Below are positions 26,035 through 35,512 of a stretch of DNA of 64,000 bases, one piece after another. The DNA comes from Prosthecobacter debontii. GTDB lineage: Bacteria > Verrucomicrobiota > Verrucomicrobiia > Verrucomicrobiales > Verrucomicrobiaceae. The stretch is from the NCBI RefSeq assembly GCF_900167535.1, contig NZ_FUYE01000011.1, positions 122,820 through 186,819 on the forward strand, written 5' to 3'. The notes beneath the pieces are model-generated. The model was not told the origin of the DNA, searched no databases, and was given only the letters and a program-made list of their open reading frames with translations. How positions within the stretch are numbered: the first letter of the stretch is position 1; the number at the start of each line of letters is the position of its first letter. Made by a program: the position numbers and the translations under genes.

Positions 26035-27999
26035 ATGAAACGCGTTCTTGTGCTTCTGACTCTAGGGGTTGCCTGCTGTCAGGCTGAACCGCATCTGCCT
26101 CCAGGAATCAAACCCTTGGCATCTGCAGCAGAGAATGGACGGGGGCCTTTGGCCTTGGTGAATCTCAATCATCATGTACTAGGTCACGCTCGGGTGTACA
26201 AAGGCAAGTTTCCTGATCTCTTTGTCGCGGGTTATGGTGGTCCGCAGGCGGTGCATCTTTTCCGATGGGTGGATACGGCTGAAAACGGAGCACCCGTCTT
26301 CGCGCAACCCCTGGAGGTGAAATGCCCGTTTAAAGATAAAGGCACCGTCTTCCAGCTTCCCGATGGAAGCATTCATGGTCTATGGATCGCCCAAGATGCG
26401 CTGGTGCATACGGTCTTCGACATTGAGGCCTTGGAGTTCAAGGAAGAGGGCAAGGTGGCTCTGGATGGAAAAATCAAAAGCCCCTCCAGCCTCGCCGCAC
26501 TCGCGAATACCGATGGCAGTTACGATGTGGTCTTTGACGTGTCGAATGGAGCGAAGGGAACGCCAGGGCACCCCTGGGCTGAGGATTGGCGACCCTACAA
26601 TTCATCGGGGTTTGCCATCGGAGAGCAACGTTACCGTTATCTCATGGGCGCAAGACTTCCATCTCTGATGAAAGAGCCCTTGGAAGGCCTTCGGCAAATC
26701 ACGCTGACTCAACGGGAGGTGTTTTACTCCATGCATCAAGTCACGGCCGTGAATCTTGGGGCCGGGCATGAGCGGGATTTGATGACGGGGTCTCGCCAGG
26801 GCAATTTGGTCTATTATCACAACCCTGCTGAGACGGGATTCAAGCTGGAGAAGAAGCGATTGGCGGCTGGACCGGACGGCAACGCTCTCCGACATCCGAG
26901 CATCAATCCCAGTGTCTGCGCTTATCCGAATGGCCAGGGACACTCCGACGTCATCGCCTGTGGAGAAGGCTCCTTGTGTTTCTATCGATTCACGGGCCAG
27001 TTCACCTCGGCGGGAGCGCCGATCTTCGCCGAGCCGGTGTCCGTCTTGCAAGAGAAGGCGGACCTCTATGCAGGCACCCTTCCGACACCCACGACGGTTG
27101 ACTGGAATGGCGACGGAGCCCTCGACATTGTGGTGGGGAATTCGGAGGGTTTCGTGTTGTTCTTCGAAAACATCGGCACGACCGATGAGCCTCGTTTTCT
27201 GCCAGCCGTGCGTGTTCAAGCCGAAGGGAGGGACATCCACGTGCAGGCGGGTTATTCAGGCAGTCTTCAGGGGGTTCAAGAAGCGCGCTGGGGCTATCTC
27301 TCGCCGAATGTGGTGGATTGGAATGACGACGGTTTGCTGGACATCGTTACGGGAGACATCACGGGCGATACCTTGGTCTATCTGAACCGTGGCACGAAGA
27401 CCGAACCTCGACTGGCTGCGGCGCATCCCATCTACTGCGATGGTCTGGATCTGCGTGGTATGTGGCGTGTGAGACCCGGTGTGGCGAAAGTGGGAAGCCG
27501 GATGGTTTTGGCCGTCGTGGATTCAGAGGATCATCTGCATCTCTACTGGCGCATTGACGACTATAATGTGGAAGATGGTGGTAAGCTGCTGATGGCCGAT
27601 GGAAAACCTGTTGGGGCCAGCGGTGGCATTGGTGGAATGAGCGGTCGCTGCAAACTGGATTTCTTTGACTGGAATCAAGATGGCAAACTGGACCTCGTCA
27701 TCGGCACCGGACGAGTGAACTCGATCCCGGATCGTGAAACGGGACTGCCCATGCCCACCATTGGTAAGAAGACGCTCGGCACGCCGTTGCTGATGCTCAA
27801 TGTCGGCACCAATCAGAAACCTCGTTACGCGATGCCCGTGCCTTTTCGGGATGTGGACGGTGCCGTGGTTCAGCCGGGGGGTGCCCATGAAACGGGTGCC
27901 GTGGGGACGATGCTCGGTGGGAACGGTCCCAATCTTCTGATCTGCAATGAAGCCGGGCGACTGTACTTGATCCCTGGAACGCAAATTCAACCTCGATAA
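26035..27999 (+). CDS. Secreted FG-GAP/VCBS-repeat protein
   Basis: Protein of 654 aa with a signal peptide (VLVLLTLGVACCQA). At least three calcium-binding FG-GAP/VCBS-type loops are clear: DWNGDGALDIVVGN, DWNDDGLLDIVTGD and DWNQDGKLDLVIGTG. These form blades of a beta-propeller used in extracellular binding. It follows the sialidase gene by 3 bp and precedes the sulfatase by 17 bp, so the three form one operon. It may bind the glycan that the neighbouring enzymes attack. Confidence 0.87.
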   Translation: MKRVLVLLTLGVACCQAEPHLPPGIKPLASAAENGRGPLALVNLNHHVLGHARVYKGKFPDLFVAGYGGPQAVHLFRWVDTAENGAPVFAQPLEVKCPFKDKGTVFQLPDGSIHGLWIAQDALVHTVFDIEALEFKEEGKVALDGKIKSPSSLAALANTDGSYDVVFDVSNGAKGTPGHPWAEDWRPYNSSGFAIGEQRYRYLMGARLPSLMKEPLEGLRQITLTQREVFYSMHQVTAVNLGAGHERDLMTGSRQGNLVYYHNPAETGFKLEKKRLAAGPDGNALRHPSINPSVCAYPNGQGHSDVIACGEGSLCFYRFTGQFTSAGAPIFAEPVSVLQEKADLYAGTLPTPTTVDWNGDGALDIVVGNSEGFVLFFENIGTTDEPRFLPAVRVQAEGRDIHVQAGYSGSLQGVQEARWGYLSPNVVDWNDDGLLDIVTGDITGDTLVYLNRGTKTEPRLAAAHPIYCDGLDLRGMWRVRPGVAKVGSRMVLAVVDSEDHLHLYWRIDDYNVEDGGKLLMADGKPVGASGGIGGMSGRCKLDFFDWNQDGKLDLVIGTGRVNSIPDRETGLPMPTIGKKTLGTPLLMLNVGTNQKPRYAMPVPFRDVDGAVVQPGGAHETGAVGTMLGGNGPNLLICNEAGRLYLIPGTQIQPR

Positions 28000-28016
28000 A
28001 CCCAGCCTAACCAACC

Positions 28017-29468
28017 ATGAAAATCCAACAATGGCTCGGCGGCTTTCTGCTCGCCCTCTCTTTCTCCACCCCTGTTTCAGCGGATGAAAAGCTGAATGTC
28101 CTTTTCATCGCGGCCGATGATTTGCGCAACGATCTCGGCTGTTATGGCCATGCGCTGGTGAAGACCCCTCATCTGGATCGCCTGGCGCAACGGGGGGTGG
28201 TCTTTGATAAAGCCTATTGTCAGCAAGCGGTGTGCAATCCCTCGCGTGCCTCCATCATGACAGGACGTCGGCTTGACAGCCTCCGCGTCTGGGATCTGCC
28301 CACGCATTTCAGACAAAATGCCCCGGATATCGTCACCCTGCCTCAGCATTTCAAAAACAACGGCTATTTCACCCAGAACATCGGGAAGATCTTTCACAAC
28401 TGGATTCATGAAATCCAGGGGGATCCTGAATCCTGGAGCGTGCCTGCGGTGATGCACTTCGCCAATCATGGCGCTGATAAACCGGAAGTGACCGGCGAGC
28501 TCCCTCCGAACTCGGCTCAAGATCCCAAGTGTGAATGTCGGGATGTGCCTGATGAAGCCTACTTTGACGGACGAGTGGCGGGCCTCGCGGTGAAAGCCCT
28601 GGGTGAATTGAAAAAGCAGGAGAAACCGTTCTTCTTAGCCGTGGGTTTTTGGAAACCGCATTCCCCGTTCAATGCGCCCAAGAAGTATTGGGACCTCTAC
28701 AAACGCGAGGAAGTGCCCATGCCGAAAAATCCCGACTGGCCGGAAGGAGCCCCGCGCATCGCTTGGCATAATAGCCGTGAGATTTTGTCGGACAAACAGC
28801 GCCAGCTTACCCCTGAAGCCGTGCGTGAGATCCGCCATGGTTACTTGGCCAATATCAGCTACATGGACGCGCAGATCGGGCGAGTCTTGGAGGAGCTGGA
28901 TCGCCAAGGTCTCACTGAAAAAACGATCATCGTTTTCTGGTCGGATCATGGCTACCATCTGGGCGAGCAGACGTTGTGGGCCAAGACCTCGAATTTCGAA
29001 TTGGATGCCCGGGTGCCGCTCATCATCGCTACGCCTAAGGGAGTGACGGCAGGGCAGAAGACGGCGTCCCTTGCTGAGCTGATGGATCTTTATCCCACAC
29101 TGACTGAGCTCTGTGGCCTGCCTGCGCCCTCCGGTGTGGAGGGGGTGAGTCTCACACCCATCCTGGCGGATACCTCAGCGAGTGTGCGGGATGCTGCCTT
29201 GTCCCAGCATCCACGTCCCGCCTATTACAAGGGGGCTCCCGATGCCATGGGTTACACCCTCCGAAGTGCGACCCATCGCTACACCGAATGGCGCGACTGG
29301 AAGACCGGCCAGACCGTTGCCACGGAGCTTTACGATCACCAGACCGATCCTGATGAGACACGAAACATCGCTCAAGATCAGGATGCCGAAGCCATTGTAA
29401 AGGAGCATGCGAAGCTGCTCGAAAAAATGAAGCCGATCGTGCAACCCGGCTGGAAGCCGGTGTTGTGA
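28017..29468 (+). CDS. Sulfatase, iduronate-2-sulfatase-like
   Basis: Protein of 483 aa with a signal peptide (WLGGFLLALSFSTPVSA). It starts with a metal-binding LFIAADDLRNDLGCYG segment and carries the formylglycine site CNPSRAS, where Cys is converted to formylglycine. A QQAV residue run before the motif, TGRR after it, and the later WSDHGYHLGEQTLWAKTS segment match the iduronate-2-sulfatase branch. It removes sulfate from polysaccharides or glycosaminoglycan-like sugars. It closes the operon with the sialidase and FG-GAP genes. Confidence 0.92.
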   Translation: MKIQQWLGGFLLALSFSTPVSADEKLNVLFIAADDLRNDLGCYGHALVKTPHLDRLAQRGVVFDKAYCQQAVCNPSRASIMTGRRLDSLRVWDLPTHFRQNAPDIVTLPQHFKNNGYFTQNIGKIFHNWIHEIQGDPESWSVPAVMHFANHGADKPEVTGELPPNSAQDPKCECRDVPDEAYFDGRVAGLAVKALGELKKQEKPFFLAVGFWKPHSPFNAPKKYWDLYKREEVPMPKNPDWPEGAPRIAWHNSREILSDKQRQLTPEAVREIRHGYLANISYMDAQIGRVLEELDRQGLTEKTIIVFWSDHGYHLGEQTLWAKTSNFELDARVPLIIATPKGVTAGQKTASLAELMDLYPTLTELCGLPAPSGVEGVSLTPILADTSASVRDAALSQHPRPAYYKGAPDAMGYTLRSATHRYTEWRDWKTGQTVATELYDHQTDPDETRNIAQDQDAEAIVKEHAKLLEKMKPIVQPGWKPVL

Positions 29469-29540
29469 GTGACTGGGGCTTGTTGTGTCCCGAGGGCAAG
29501 TCTGTTGCGCAATGCGAGACGGCTCGCCCTTTGTTTGAGG

Positions 29541-29573
29541 CTCGAAAGTCGAATGGCCAAGGCCACTTTCGAG
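29541..29573. repeat. REP-like hairpin upstream of RAYT
   Basis: CTCGAAAG (29541-29548) pairs with CTTTCGAG (29566-29573); inside is TGGCC-AA-GGCCA with a 5-nt bulge on one side. This stem-bulge-stem form is like the REP elements handled by RAYT transposases. Confidence 0.55.
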
Positions 29574-29612
29574 TGCTCCAGCAAACACGCCTTGGCGGCT
29601 TTCGTCGCGCTG

Positions 29613-29663
29613 GGAAAGTGAGGCGAGTAGGCTTCGCCATACTCGCGCTCCAGTCGTTTGGCC
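29613..29663. repeat. 51-nt inverted repeat, left arm
   Basis: It matches the reverse complement of 30325-30375 with only a few mismatches and one-base shifts (shared cores GAAAGTGAGGCGAGTAGGC and TTCGCCATACTCGCGCTCC). The arms bracket the RAYT gene. Confidence 0.8.
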
Positions 29664-29710
29664 TGCCTTGTGCTTGATCAGGAGAGGGAATCTTTTTGCA
29701 TGCGCGGGTT

Positions 29711-30295
29711 ATGTCTATTTCCAATGAGCATTCTGGCTGGTCGAATCGTGGCTTTCTGCCTCATTGTGATCAGCCAGGATTGGTTCAATCGGTGACCTTT
29801 CGGCTGTCGGATTCATTGCCGAGAGAGAAGCGGTTGGAATGGGAGTGTTTGCTCAAGATTACAGACGATGGAGAACACATCCGGCAGATCGAAGAGTATT
29901 TGGACCGTGGTGCAGGGCTTTGTCTTCTCAGGCATCCCGCGTGTGCCGAGATTGTTCAAAACGCATTGCTTCATTTTGACCATCAGCGTTACCATCTGAT
30001 GGCCTGGTGCATCATGCCTAACCATGTGCATGTGCTCTTCGAAACGATCGGCCGATACCCGATTGGCAAGGTCATCCATTCTTGGAAAACTTTTACCACT
30101 CGCGAGGTCAACAAGCTTCTTGGCCGATCTGGTCCACTTTGGCAGGAGGATTATTTCGATACCTTCATGCGAGATGCAGAGCATCAGTTCCATGAAGTCC
30201 GTTACATCGAACGGAATCCCGTGAAAGCCAATCTAGTCAAACATCCTGCCGAGTGGCGCTGGTCCAGCGCCTTCCTTCGCTCACGCATGGAGTAA
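29711..30295 (+). CDS. REP-associated tyrosine transposase (RAYT, Y1/HUH family)
   Basis: Protein of 194 aa from ATG 29711. The start (WSNRGFLPHCDQPGLVQSVTFRL) is typical of RAYTs. The HUH motif is MPNHVHVLFE, followed by the Y1-domain region (IGKVIHSWKTFTTREVNKLLGRSGPLWQEDYFD) and a C-terminal VRYIERNPVKANLV segment with Tyr and Asn-Pro. RAYTs bind and nick REP hairpins and are usually single-copy, domesticated IS200/IS605 relatives. Inverted 51-nt repeats and hairpins lie on both sides. Confidence 0.92.
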   Translation: MSISNEHSGWSNRGFLPHCDQPGLVQSVTFRLSDSLPREKRLEWECLLKITDDGEHIRQIEEYLDRGAGLCLLRHPACAEIVQNALLHFDHQRYHLMAWCIMPNHVHVLFETIGRYPIGKVIHSWKTFTTREVNKLLGRSGPLWQEDYFDTFMRDAEHQFHEVRYIERNPVKANLVKHPAEWRWSSAFLRSRME

Positions 30296-30324
30296 TCCTT
30301 CCCCACCTCTCCTCCAGCGCCGAA

Positions 30325-30375
30325 GGCCAAGCGACGGAGCGCGAGTATGGCGAATGCCTACTCGCCTCACTTTCC
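30325..30375. repeat. 51-nt inverted repeat, right arm
   Basis: Reverse complement partner of 29613-29663. A weaker inverted pair follows (CGTCGAAGGCC near 30381 with GGCCGCTCGACG near 30429). Confidence 0.8.
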
Positions 30376-30457
30376 TGAGACGTCGAAGGCCGTGAAAGGC
30401 ATTTGCGAGTGAGCTCGGAAGTAGCCTTGGCCGCTCGACGCTCCAGACAACCACAAA

Positions 30458-30482
30458 GCGCGAGTCGTTTGCAGACTCGCGC
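30458..30482. repeat. Hairpin between RAYT and alaS
   Basis: GCGCGAGTC (30458-30466) and GACTCGCGC (30474-30482) form a perfect 9-bp stem with a 7-nt loop. It is either part of the REP-like array or a terminator for alaS, whose stop is 28 bp away; no T-tract follows. Confidence 0.5.
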
Positions 30483-30509
30483 TCAATGTTCGGGCTCTCG
30501 GGAACTCAA

Positions 30510-33281
30510 CTAGCCGACCAACTTGCGGGCCTCGGCGAGAGCCGCGTCGATCTTCGACACGTCCTTACCGCCGCCGCGAGCGAAGTCGGGTTTACCGCCG
30601 CCTTTGCCGCCGACGATGGGCGCGATGGTCTGGATGATCTTGCCCGCCTGGACCTTGGCCTGATGATCTTTGGAAACCGTGGCCATGAGGGTGACATTGC
30701 CATGGCCGGTGGAGCCGAGCACCACCACGCCGTTGAACACGCCTTTCAGAGCGTCATTCACGGCCATGGCGTAATCGCCATCCACGTCACCGAGATTGGC
30801 GATGAGGACGTTGTTTTCAGCCGTGGCGATGAGTTCCTTGGCCTTGCCAGAAGCTTCACGTTGCTGAGCGGCTTTGAGGGACTTCTCGAGCTCTTTCTGC
30901 TGCGCGAGGAGGTTCTCGATCTTTTTCTCCAGATCGTGGATGCCCTGAGAGCCGACCTTACCCGACAGGACTTTGAGAAGCTCCGCATCGGCCCGAGCCG
31001 CATTGTAAGCTTCCAGTCCGGCGATGGCTTCGATACGGCGCACGCCTGCAGCCACCGCGCCTTCACCGACCAAGCGGAAGAGGCCGATCTCGCCGGTGTG
31101 GCGGGTGTGAGTGCCGCCGCACAGCTCCATGCTGTAGCCATTCAGAGCGTGAGCCTTGCCACCGATCTGCACCACGCGGACCACTTCAGGATACTTCTCA
31201 CCGAAGAGCTGCATGATGCTAGCATTGGCCTTCACGTCAGTATAAGGAACTTCGGTCCAGGACACGGTGTCGTTGGCGACGATGCGCTCATTCGCGAGAC
31301 GCTCGATGTCGGCAAGCTGGCCAGGAGTCAGGGCACCGCTGTTGAAGTCGAAGGTCAGTTTGTCGGGATTGACGTTGGAACCTTTCTGCGTGGCATCTTG
31401 GCTCACCACTTCATGCAGGGCCCAATGCAGGATGTGCGTGGCGGTGTGGTGACGCTCGATGGCATGACGACGGGTGGCGTCCACCTCAAGCTGGATCTCG
31501 GCACCCGTAGCCGGGGCTTCTTCGCCTTCGATGAAATGCAGCCAGGTATTACCCACCTTCGTGGTGCTGCTGACCGGGTAAGCATTGGCCCCCAGAATGA
31601 TCTGGCCGCTGTCGCCCACCTGACCACCCATTTCGGCATAACAAACACTGCGATCAAGAACCACAGCCGTCTTGTCCTTCATGGACACGACTTCGAGCAC
31701 CTTGGCTTCGGTGCTGAGTTCATCGTAACCGAGGAACTGCGTGGCGTCCTTGGTTTCGATCTCCGTCATCGAGACCACCTTCTTATTCTTCTGACCTGCC
31801 TCACGAGCACGCTGCTTCTGCTCCTCCATCAGTTTTTCAAAACCGATGGTGTCCACGGTCAAGCCACGTTCGCGGGCGAGAAGCTCAGTGAGATCGAGAG
31901 GGAAGCCGAAGGTGTCGTAGAGCTGGAAAGCAAAGTCGCCTGAAATGGATGGCCTGCTGGAAGCTTCGGATTCGAAGAGGGCAATACCGCGATCCAACGT
32001 CCGATTGAACGCCTCTTCCTCCAGCTTCAGCACGCTCTTGATCTGGTCCTTTTTCACGCGCAGTTCGGGGAACACGTCACCCATGTGCTGGGCGAGCACG
32101 TCCACGAGCTTGTAGAAGAAAGGCTCTTTAAACTCGAGCGTGCGGCCATACTTCACGGCGCGGCGCAGGATGCGGCGGAGGGTGTAGTTGCGGTCGCTGT
32201 TGCCGGGTTGGATGCCATCGGCAATGGAGAAGCTCAGAGTGCGCAGGTGGTCAGCAATGACGCGGAAGGCGACATCAATCTTCTCCTGGTCGGTCACGGG
32301 GATCACGTGACCCTGCTCATTGGCGATAGGCAGCGTGCTCAGGTAGTGTTTGCCGCTGAGTTTGGTGAGCTCGTTGAAGATCGGCTCAAACACATCGGTG
32401 TCGTAGTTGCTGATCTTGGCGGTTTCGAAATCCGTGAAGTTCTTCGTGCCCTGGATGATGGAGGTGAGGCGCTCGAAACCCATGCCCGTGTCCACGTGCT
32501 GAGCAGGCAGTGGTGTGAAGGTGCCATCTGGGTTGGCGTTGTACTGAATGAACACGTTGTTCCAGATCTCGATGCAGCTCGCATCGCTGCCGTTCACCAG
32601 CTTGGCACCGGCACGTTGACGGTCTTCGTCCAGGTTGATCGGGCCAGGGGTGAGATCGATGTGGATCTCGGTGCACGGACCGCAGGGGCCGGTGTCGGCC
32701 ATCATCCAGAAGTTGTCCTTCTTGTTGCCATTCACGATGTGGATCTCGGGATCGAGGCCCACGCTGCGGAATTTCTCGGCCCAGAGTTCCCAGCTTTCCT
32801 GGTCACGGTCGGCAGGGTCGCCCTTTTCCTTGTTGGGCTGGTAGATGGTCGCAAAGACGCGGCTGGGCGGGAATTTGAAGCGCTCGACGATCAGCTCCCA
32901 GCTCCAAGAGATGGCTTCCTTTTTGAAATAGTCGCCAAAGGACCAGTTCCCTAACATCTCGAAGAAGGTGTGGTGGTAGGTGTCCAGACCCACATCCTCC
33001 AGATCGTTGTGTTTACCGCCAGCGCGGATGCACTTCTGCGTATCAGCCGCACGGGTGGGCAGGCCTTTGGAAAGCACGCCCGGCCAGGTATCCACATCGG
33101 CTTGGCGTTCGCCCAGGAAGATCGGCACGAATTGGTTCATCCCGGCATTGGTGAAGATGCGGGCGCCGTCGCGGCTGGTGTAGCCGACGTTGTCGCTCGG
33201 GACGATGGTGTGCTGCTTTTCCTTGAAGAAATCGAGGAAGGTGGCGCGAATCTCGGCGGCGGTAGGGATCTTAGCGGACAT
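30510..33281 (-). CDS. alaS: Alanyl-tRNA synthetase
   Basis: Protein of 923 aa from ATG 33281; an upstream extension of 34 codons is rejected because the family begins at KIPTAAEIRATFLDFF. Class II motifs (e.g. TNAGMNQFVPIFLG, RAADTQKCIRAGGKHNDLEDVG), the editing-domain HHTATHILH zinc motif and CGGTHTRHTGE are present. The C-terminal segment ends in a glycine-rich GGKGGGKPDFARGGG stretch typical of the C-Ala domain. It charges tRNA-Ala and is essential. Confidence 0.98.
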   Translation of the reverse strand: MSAKIPTAAEIRATFLDFFKEKQHTIVPSDNVGYTSRDGARIFTNAGMNQFVPIFLGERQADVDTWPGVLSKGLPTRAADTQKCIRAGGKHNDLEDVGLDTYHHTFFEMLGNWSFGDYFKKEAISWSWELIVERFKFPPSRVFATIYQPNKEKGDPADRDQESWELWAEKFRSVGLDPEIHIVNGNKKDNFWMMADTGPCGPCTEIHIDLTPGPINLDEDRQRAGAKLVNGSDASCIEIWNNVFIQYNANPDGTFTPLPAQHVDTGMGFERLTSIIQGTKNFTDFETAKISNYDTDVFEPIFNELTKLSGKHYLSTLPIANEQGHVIPVTDQEKIDVAFRVIADHLRTLSFSIADGIQPGNSDRNYTLRRILRRAVKYGRTLEFKEPFFYKLVDVLAQHMGDVFPELRVKKDQIKSVLKLEEEAFNRTLDRGIALFESEASSRPSISGDFAFQLYDTFGFPLDLTELLARERGLTVDTIGFEKLMEEQKQRAREAGQKNKKVVSMTEIETKDATQFLGYDELSTEAKVLEVVSMKDKTAVVLDRSVCYAEMGGQVGDSGQIILGANAYPVSSTTKVGNTWLHFIEGEEAPATGAEIQLEVDATRRHAIERHHTATHILHWALHEVVSQDATQKGSNVNPDKLTFDFNSGALTPGQLADIERLANERIVANDTVSWTEVPYTDVKANASIMQLFGEKYPEVVRVVQIGGKAHALNGYSMELCGGTHTRHTGEIGLFRLVGEGAVAAGVRRIEAIAGLEAYNAARADAELLKVLSGKVGSQGIHDLEKKIENLLAQQKELEKSLKAAQQREASGKAKELIATAENNVLIANLGDVDGDYAMAVNDALKGVFNGVVVLGSTGHGNVTLMATVSKDHQAKVQAGKIIQTIAPIVGGKGGGKPDFARGGGKDVSKIDAALAEARKLVG

Positions 33282-33403
33282 GGGGACGACGGGAAAAGGG
33301 GCGCGCATTATGTCCGGGAGCGGCGCGTGGTAAAGTGGGGAGTTCAGGACCCTAGGTGGAGCGACAGCTTCCTCTCCGCACAAATGTCGCTCTTAAAGCG
33401 GGC

Positions 33404-34267
33404 TCATCGCCTCAAATGCCGGTCCAGAAAGCCGATGGCTTCATCCAGAATCTCTCCATAGGCCAAGAAGGCCCCAACGTGGCCACGCCCTTTTTGCCAG
33501 ACCAGTTCATGTGGGATGCCTGCCTGGGCCAGTGCCGCGGCATAGCGGGTGGTTTGATCTGGCGGCACGAGGGTGTCGCGTGTGCCGTGATAAAGGAACA
33601 CGGGAGGGTCGGAAGGGTCGAGATGAGTCACGGGCGAGGCCTCGGCATGAAGGCTGGGTTTTTCCGCCAGTGAACCGCCTAAATAGGCGGCGACGATGGG
33701 ACTGCGTGGGAAGCGACGAAGGTCTGTGGGTGCTCCACCCGCCACCACGGCCTGAATCCGCAAACTCGCGGGACCGTTGACGGCGCCGAGTTGGGCCGCC
33801 AGTTGCCCGCCTGCCGAATACCCAAAGGCAGCCAGGCGGTCAGCACGCAGATGCAGTTCTGCCGCGTGGGCACGCAGGTAGCGCAAGGCCTGCTGGAGGT
33901 CGTGAAGCTGAGCCGGGTAAATCGCTTCTGGGGCGAGGCGGTAGGTGGCGTTCAGGACCACATATCCGCGCCGCGCGAGGTGTTCGGCAATGCCCTCCAT
34001 GTCACTGCGGCGGTCGGTATTGGCCCAGCTACCGCCGTGAATCAGCAACACTCCCGGCCAGGGACCGGGGCCCTGAGGCACATACAAATCTGCGGGGATC
34101 GCCTGCGGCCAACTCGGCGGGGTGTAAACTATATCGCGTTGATAATCAAAGCCACCCACGCGGATCGGTTTCACGGGCTGCCCCGTGAGGGAACCCTCCC
34201 GAGACGTGCAGGAGTTGAGCGAGACCAGCAGAGTGCCGAGAAGGAAATACCAGGACTTTTTCATCAT
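33404..34267 (-). CDS. Lipoprotein alpha/beta-hydrolase (esterase)
   Basis: Protein of 287 aa. The N-terminus (KKSWYFLLGTLLVSLNSC) is a lipoprotein signal with the lipobox Cys at about 21; either of two adjacent ATGs (34267, 34264) may be used. HGGSW gives the oxyanion hole, GYSAGG the nucleophile elbow, and DTLVPPDQT plus a late His (GRGHVGAF) supply the Asp and His of the triad. It is likely an envelope-bound esterase related to the BD-FAE group. It is a minus-strand gene between alaS and the divergent plus-strand gene at 34392, so it faces the same way as alaS, upstream of it. Confidence 0.88.
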   Translation of the reverse strand: MMKKSWYFLLGTLLVSLNSCTSREGSLTGQPVKPIRVGGFDYQRDIVYTPPSWPQAIPADLYVPQGPGPWPGVLLIHGGSWANTDRRSDMEGIAEHLARRGYVVLNATYRLAPEAIYPAQLHDLQQALRYLRAHAAELHLRADRLAAFGYSAGGQLAAQLGAVNGPASLRIQAVVAGGAPTDLRRFPRSPIVAAYLGGSLAEKPSLHAEASPVTHLDPSDPPVFLYHGTRDTLVPPDQTTRYAAALAQAGIPHELVWQKGRGHVGAFLAYGEILDEAIGFLDRHLRR

Positions 34268-34391
34268 GATGATGGGAGGCTGGGTAACATTCGGATGAAG
34301 CCGTGAAATAGATTCACGGATTGCTCGGGCGAGACGTGGTCAGGGCAGCGGAGAGCTTGCAGCTTATGGGATTTCAGCGCATAGGGAGGCC

Positions 34392-35495
34392 ATGCTTCGG
34401 GGCGCAGAACAGTGGCTTTGGCCGTATTTGACTCGTGAGCGGCATCGGGTGAAGATTTCACCGAATCAGCCGCTGCACGCTTGCATTGCCGTGTGCGATC
34501 ACTTTGAGCCGCTGCACCATACCGACAAAGCGGGGGCGCTGCGGGCCATTGGAGATTGGCAGAAAAACTGGCCGAACTTGGTCAGTCAGAATCGCGACAG
34601 CGGGGGCCGCGGGCCGAGACACACGTATTTTTACCCGATCGAGCAGTATGATGGCGATCTGCTCGCTCCCGTGGCGGAGCTTTGTGCCCGCACCGGAAGT
34701 GAGGTGGAGATCCACCTCCATCACGACAATGACACCGAGGAGACCGTGACCAAGCTGCTGACGGACGGGGTGGAAAATCTCGCCCGCCATGGATTACTGA
34801 GCCGGGCCGACGACGGCAGCCCGAAATACGCGTTCATTCATGGCAACTGGGCTCTGGATAACTCGCGCCCAGATGGCCGTTGGTGCGGGGTTTCCAATGA
34901 GCTGACCGTCCTACGCCGCACGGGCTGCTATGCCGATCTCACCATGCCGAGTGCGCCTGACCCCTGCCAGACTTGCACCCTCAACGCCGTCTATTATGCC
35001 CGTGAAGATGGCTGCGCGAAGTCGCATGACCACGGCATCCCGGTGCAGGCCGGGAAAACGGCGGCTTTGCGTGATGAGGCGGATCAGTTGCTCCTGATTC
35101 AAGGACCGCTCGGACTGAACTGGAAACGGCGGAAGTGGGGCGTCTTGCCTCGACTGGAAAATGGTGATCTGACCGGGGCAAACCCGCCGACGATTCAACG
35201 GATGCGTTTATGGCTGGAGCTCTGCCCACGAGTCAAGGACGGCGCACCGTGGGTTTTCATCAAACTGCATACCCATGCTGGCATTCCGCAGAATTACCGC
35301 ACGCTGCTGGGTGATCCCGCTCGACGGTTTTATCAAGGGTTAGCTGACCTCGCTGCCTCCTGGCCAGGGTTTCATTATCACTTTGTGACGGCTCGCGAGA
35401 TGGTGAATCTCATCCACGCGGCTGAGGATGGAAAAACGGGGTCCCCGTCAGAATGGCTGGATTATCGCCACCGCCGTCCGCCCGTGTTGGGGTAA
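34392..35495 (+). CDS. Conserved protein, possibly polysaccharide-deacetylase-like
   Basis: Protein of 367 aa preceded by GGGAGG close to ATG 34392. No signal peptide. It has an alternating pattern with metal-site-like pieces (CDHFEPLHH, EIHLHHDND, FIHGNWALD, KLHTHAG, HYHFVTAREM) that resembles the NodB fold of polysaccharide deacetylases, but I cannot assign it with certainty. Similar proteins occur in Verrucomicrobiota and Planctomycetota. If correct it would remove acetyl groups from a glycan; the missing export signal argues for a cytoplasmic substrate. Confidence 0.5.
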   Translation: MLRGAEQWLWPYLTRERHRVKISPNQPLHACIAVCDHFEPLHHTDKAGALRAIGDWQKNWPNLVSQNRDSGGRGPRHTYFYPIEQYDGDLLAPVAELCARTGSEVEIHLHHDNDTEETVTKLLTDGVENLARHGLLSRADDGSPKYAFIHGNWALDNSRPDGRWCGVSNELTVLRRTGCYADLTMPSAPDPCQTCTLNAVYYAREDGCAKSHDHGIPVQAGKTAALRDEADQLLLIQGPLGLNWKRRKWGVLPRLENGDLTGANPPTIQRMRLWLELCPRVKDGAPWVFIKLHTHAGIPQNYRTLLGDPARRFYQGLADLAASWPGFHYHFVTAREMVNLIHAAEDGKTGSPSEWLDYRHRRPPVLG

Positions 35496-35512
35496 GTAAG
35501 TGCCCGGCAGGA

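Noticed and set aside
30486..31943. 485-aa plus-strand open frame opposite alaS
   Set aside because: Shadow of alaS; low-complexity His/Asp/Leu composition typical of antisense reading.
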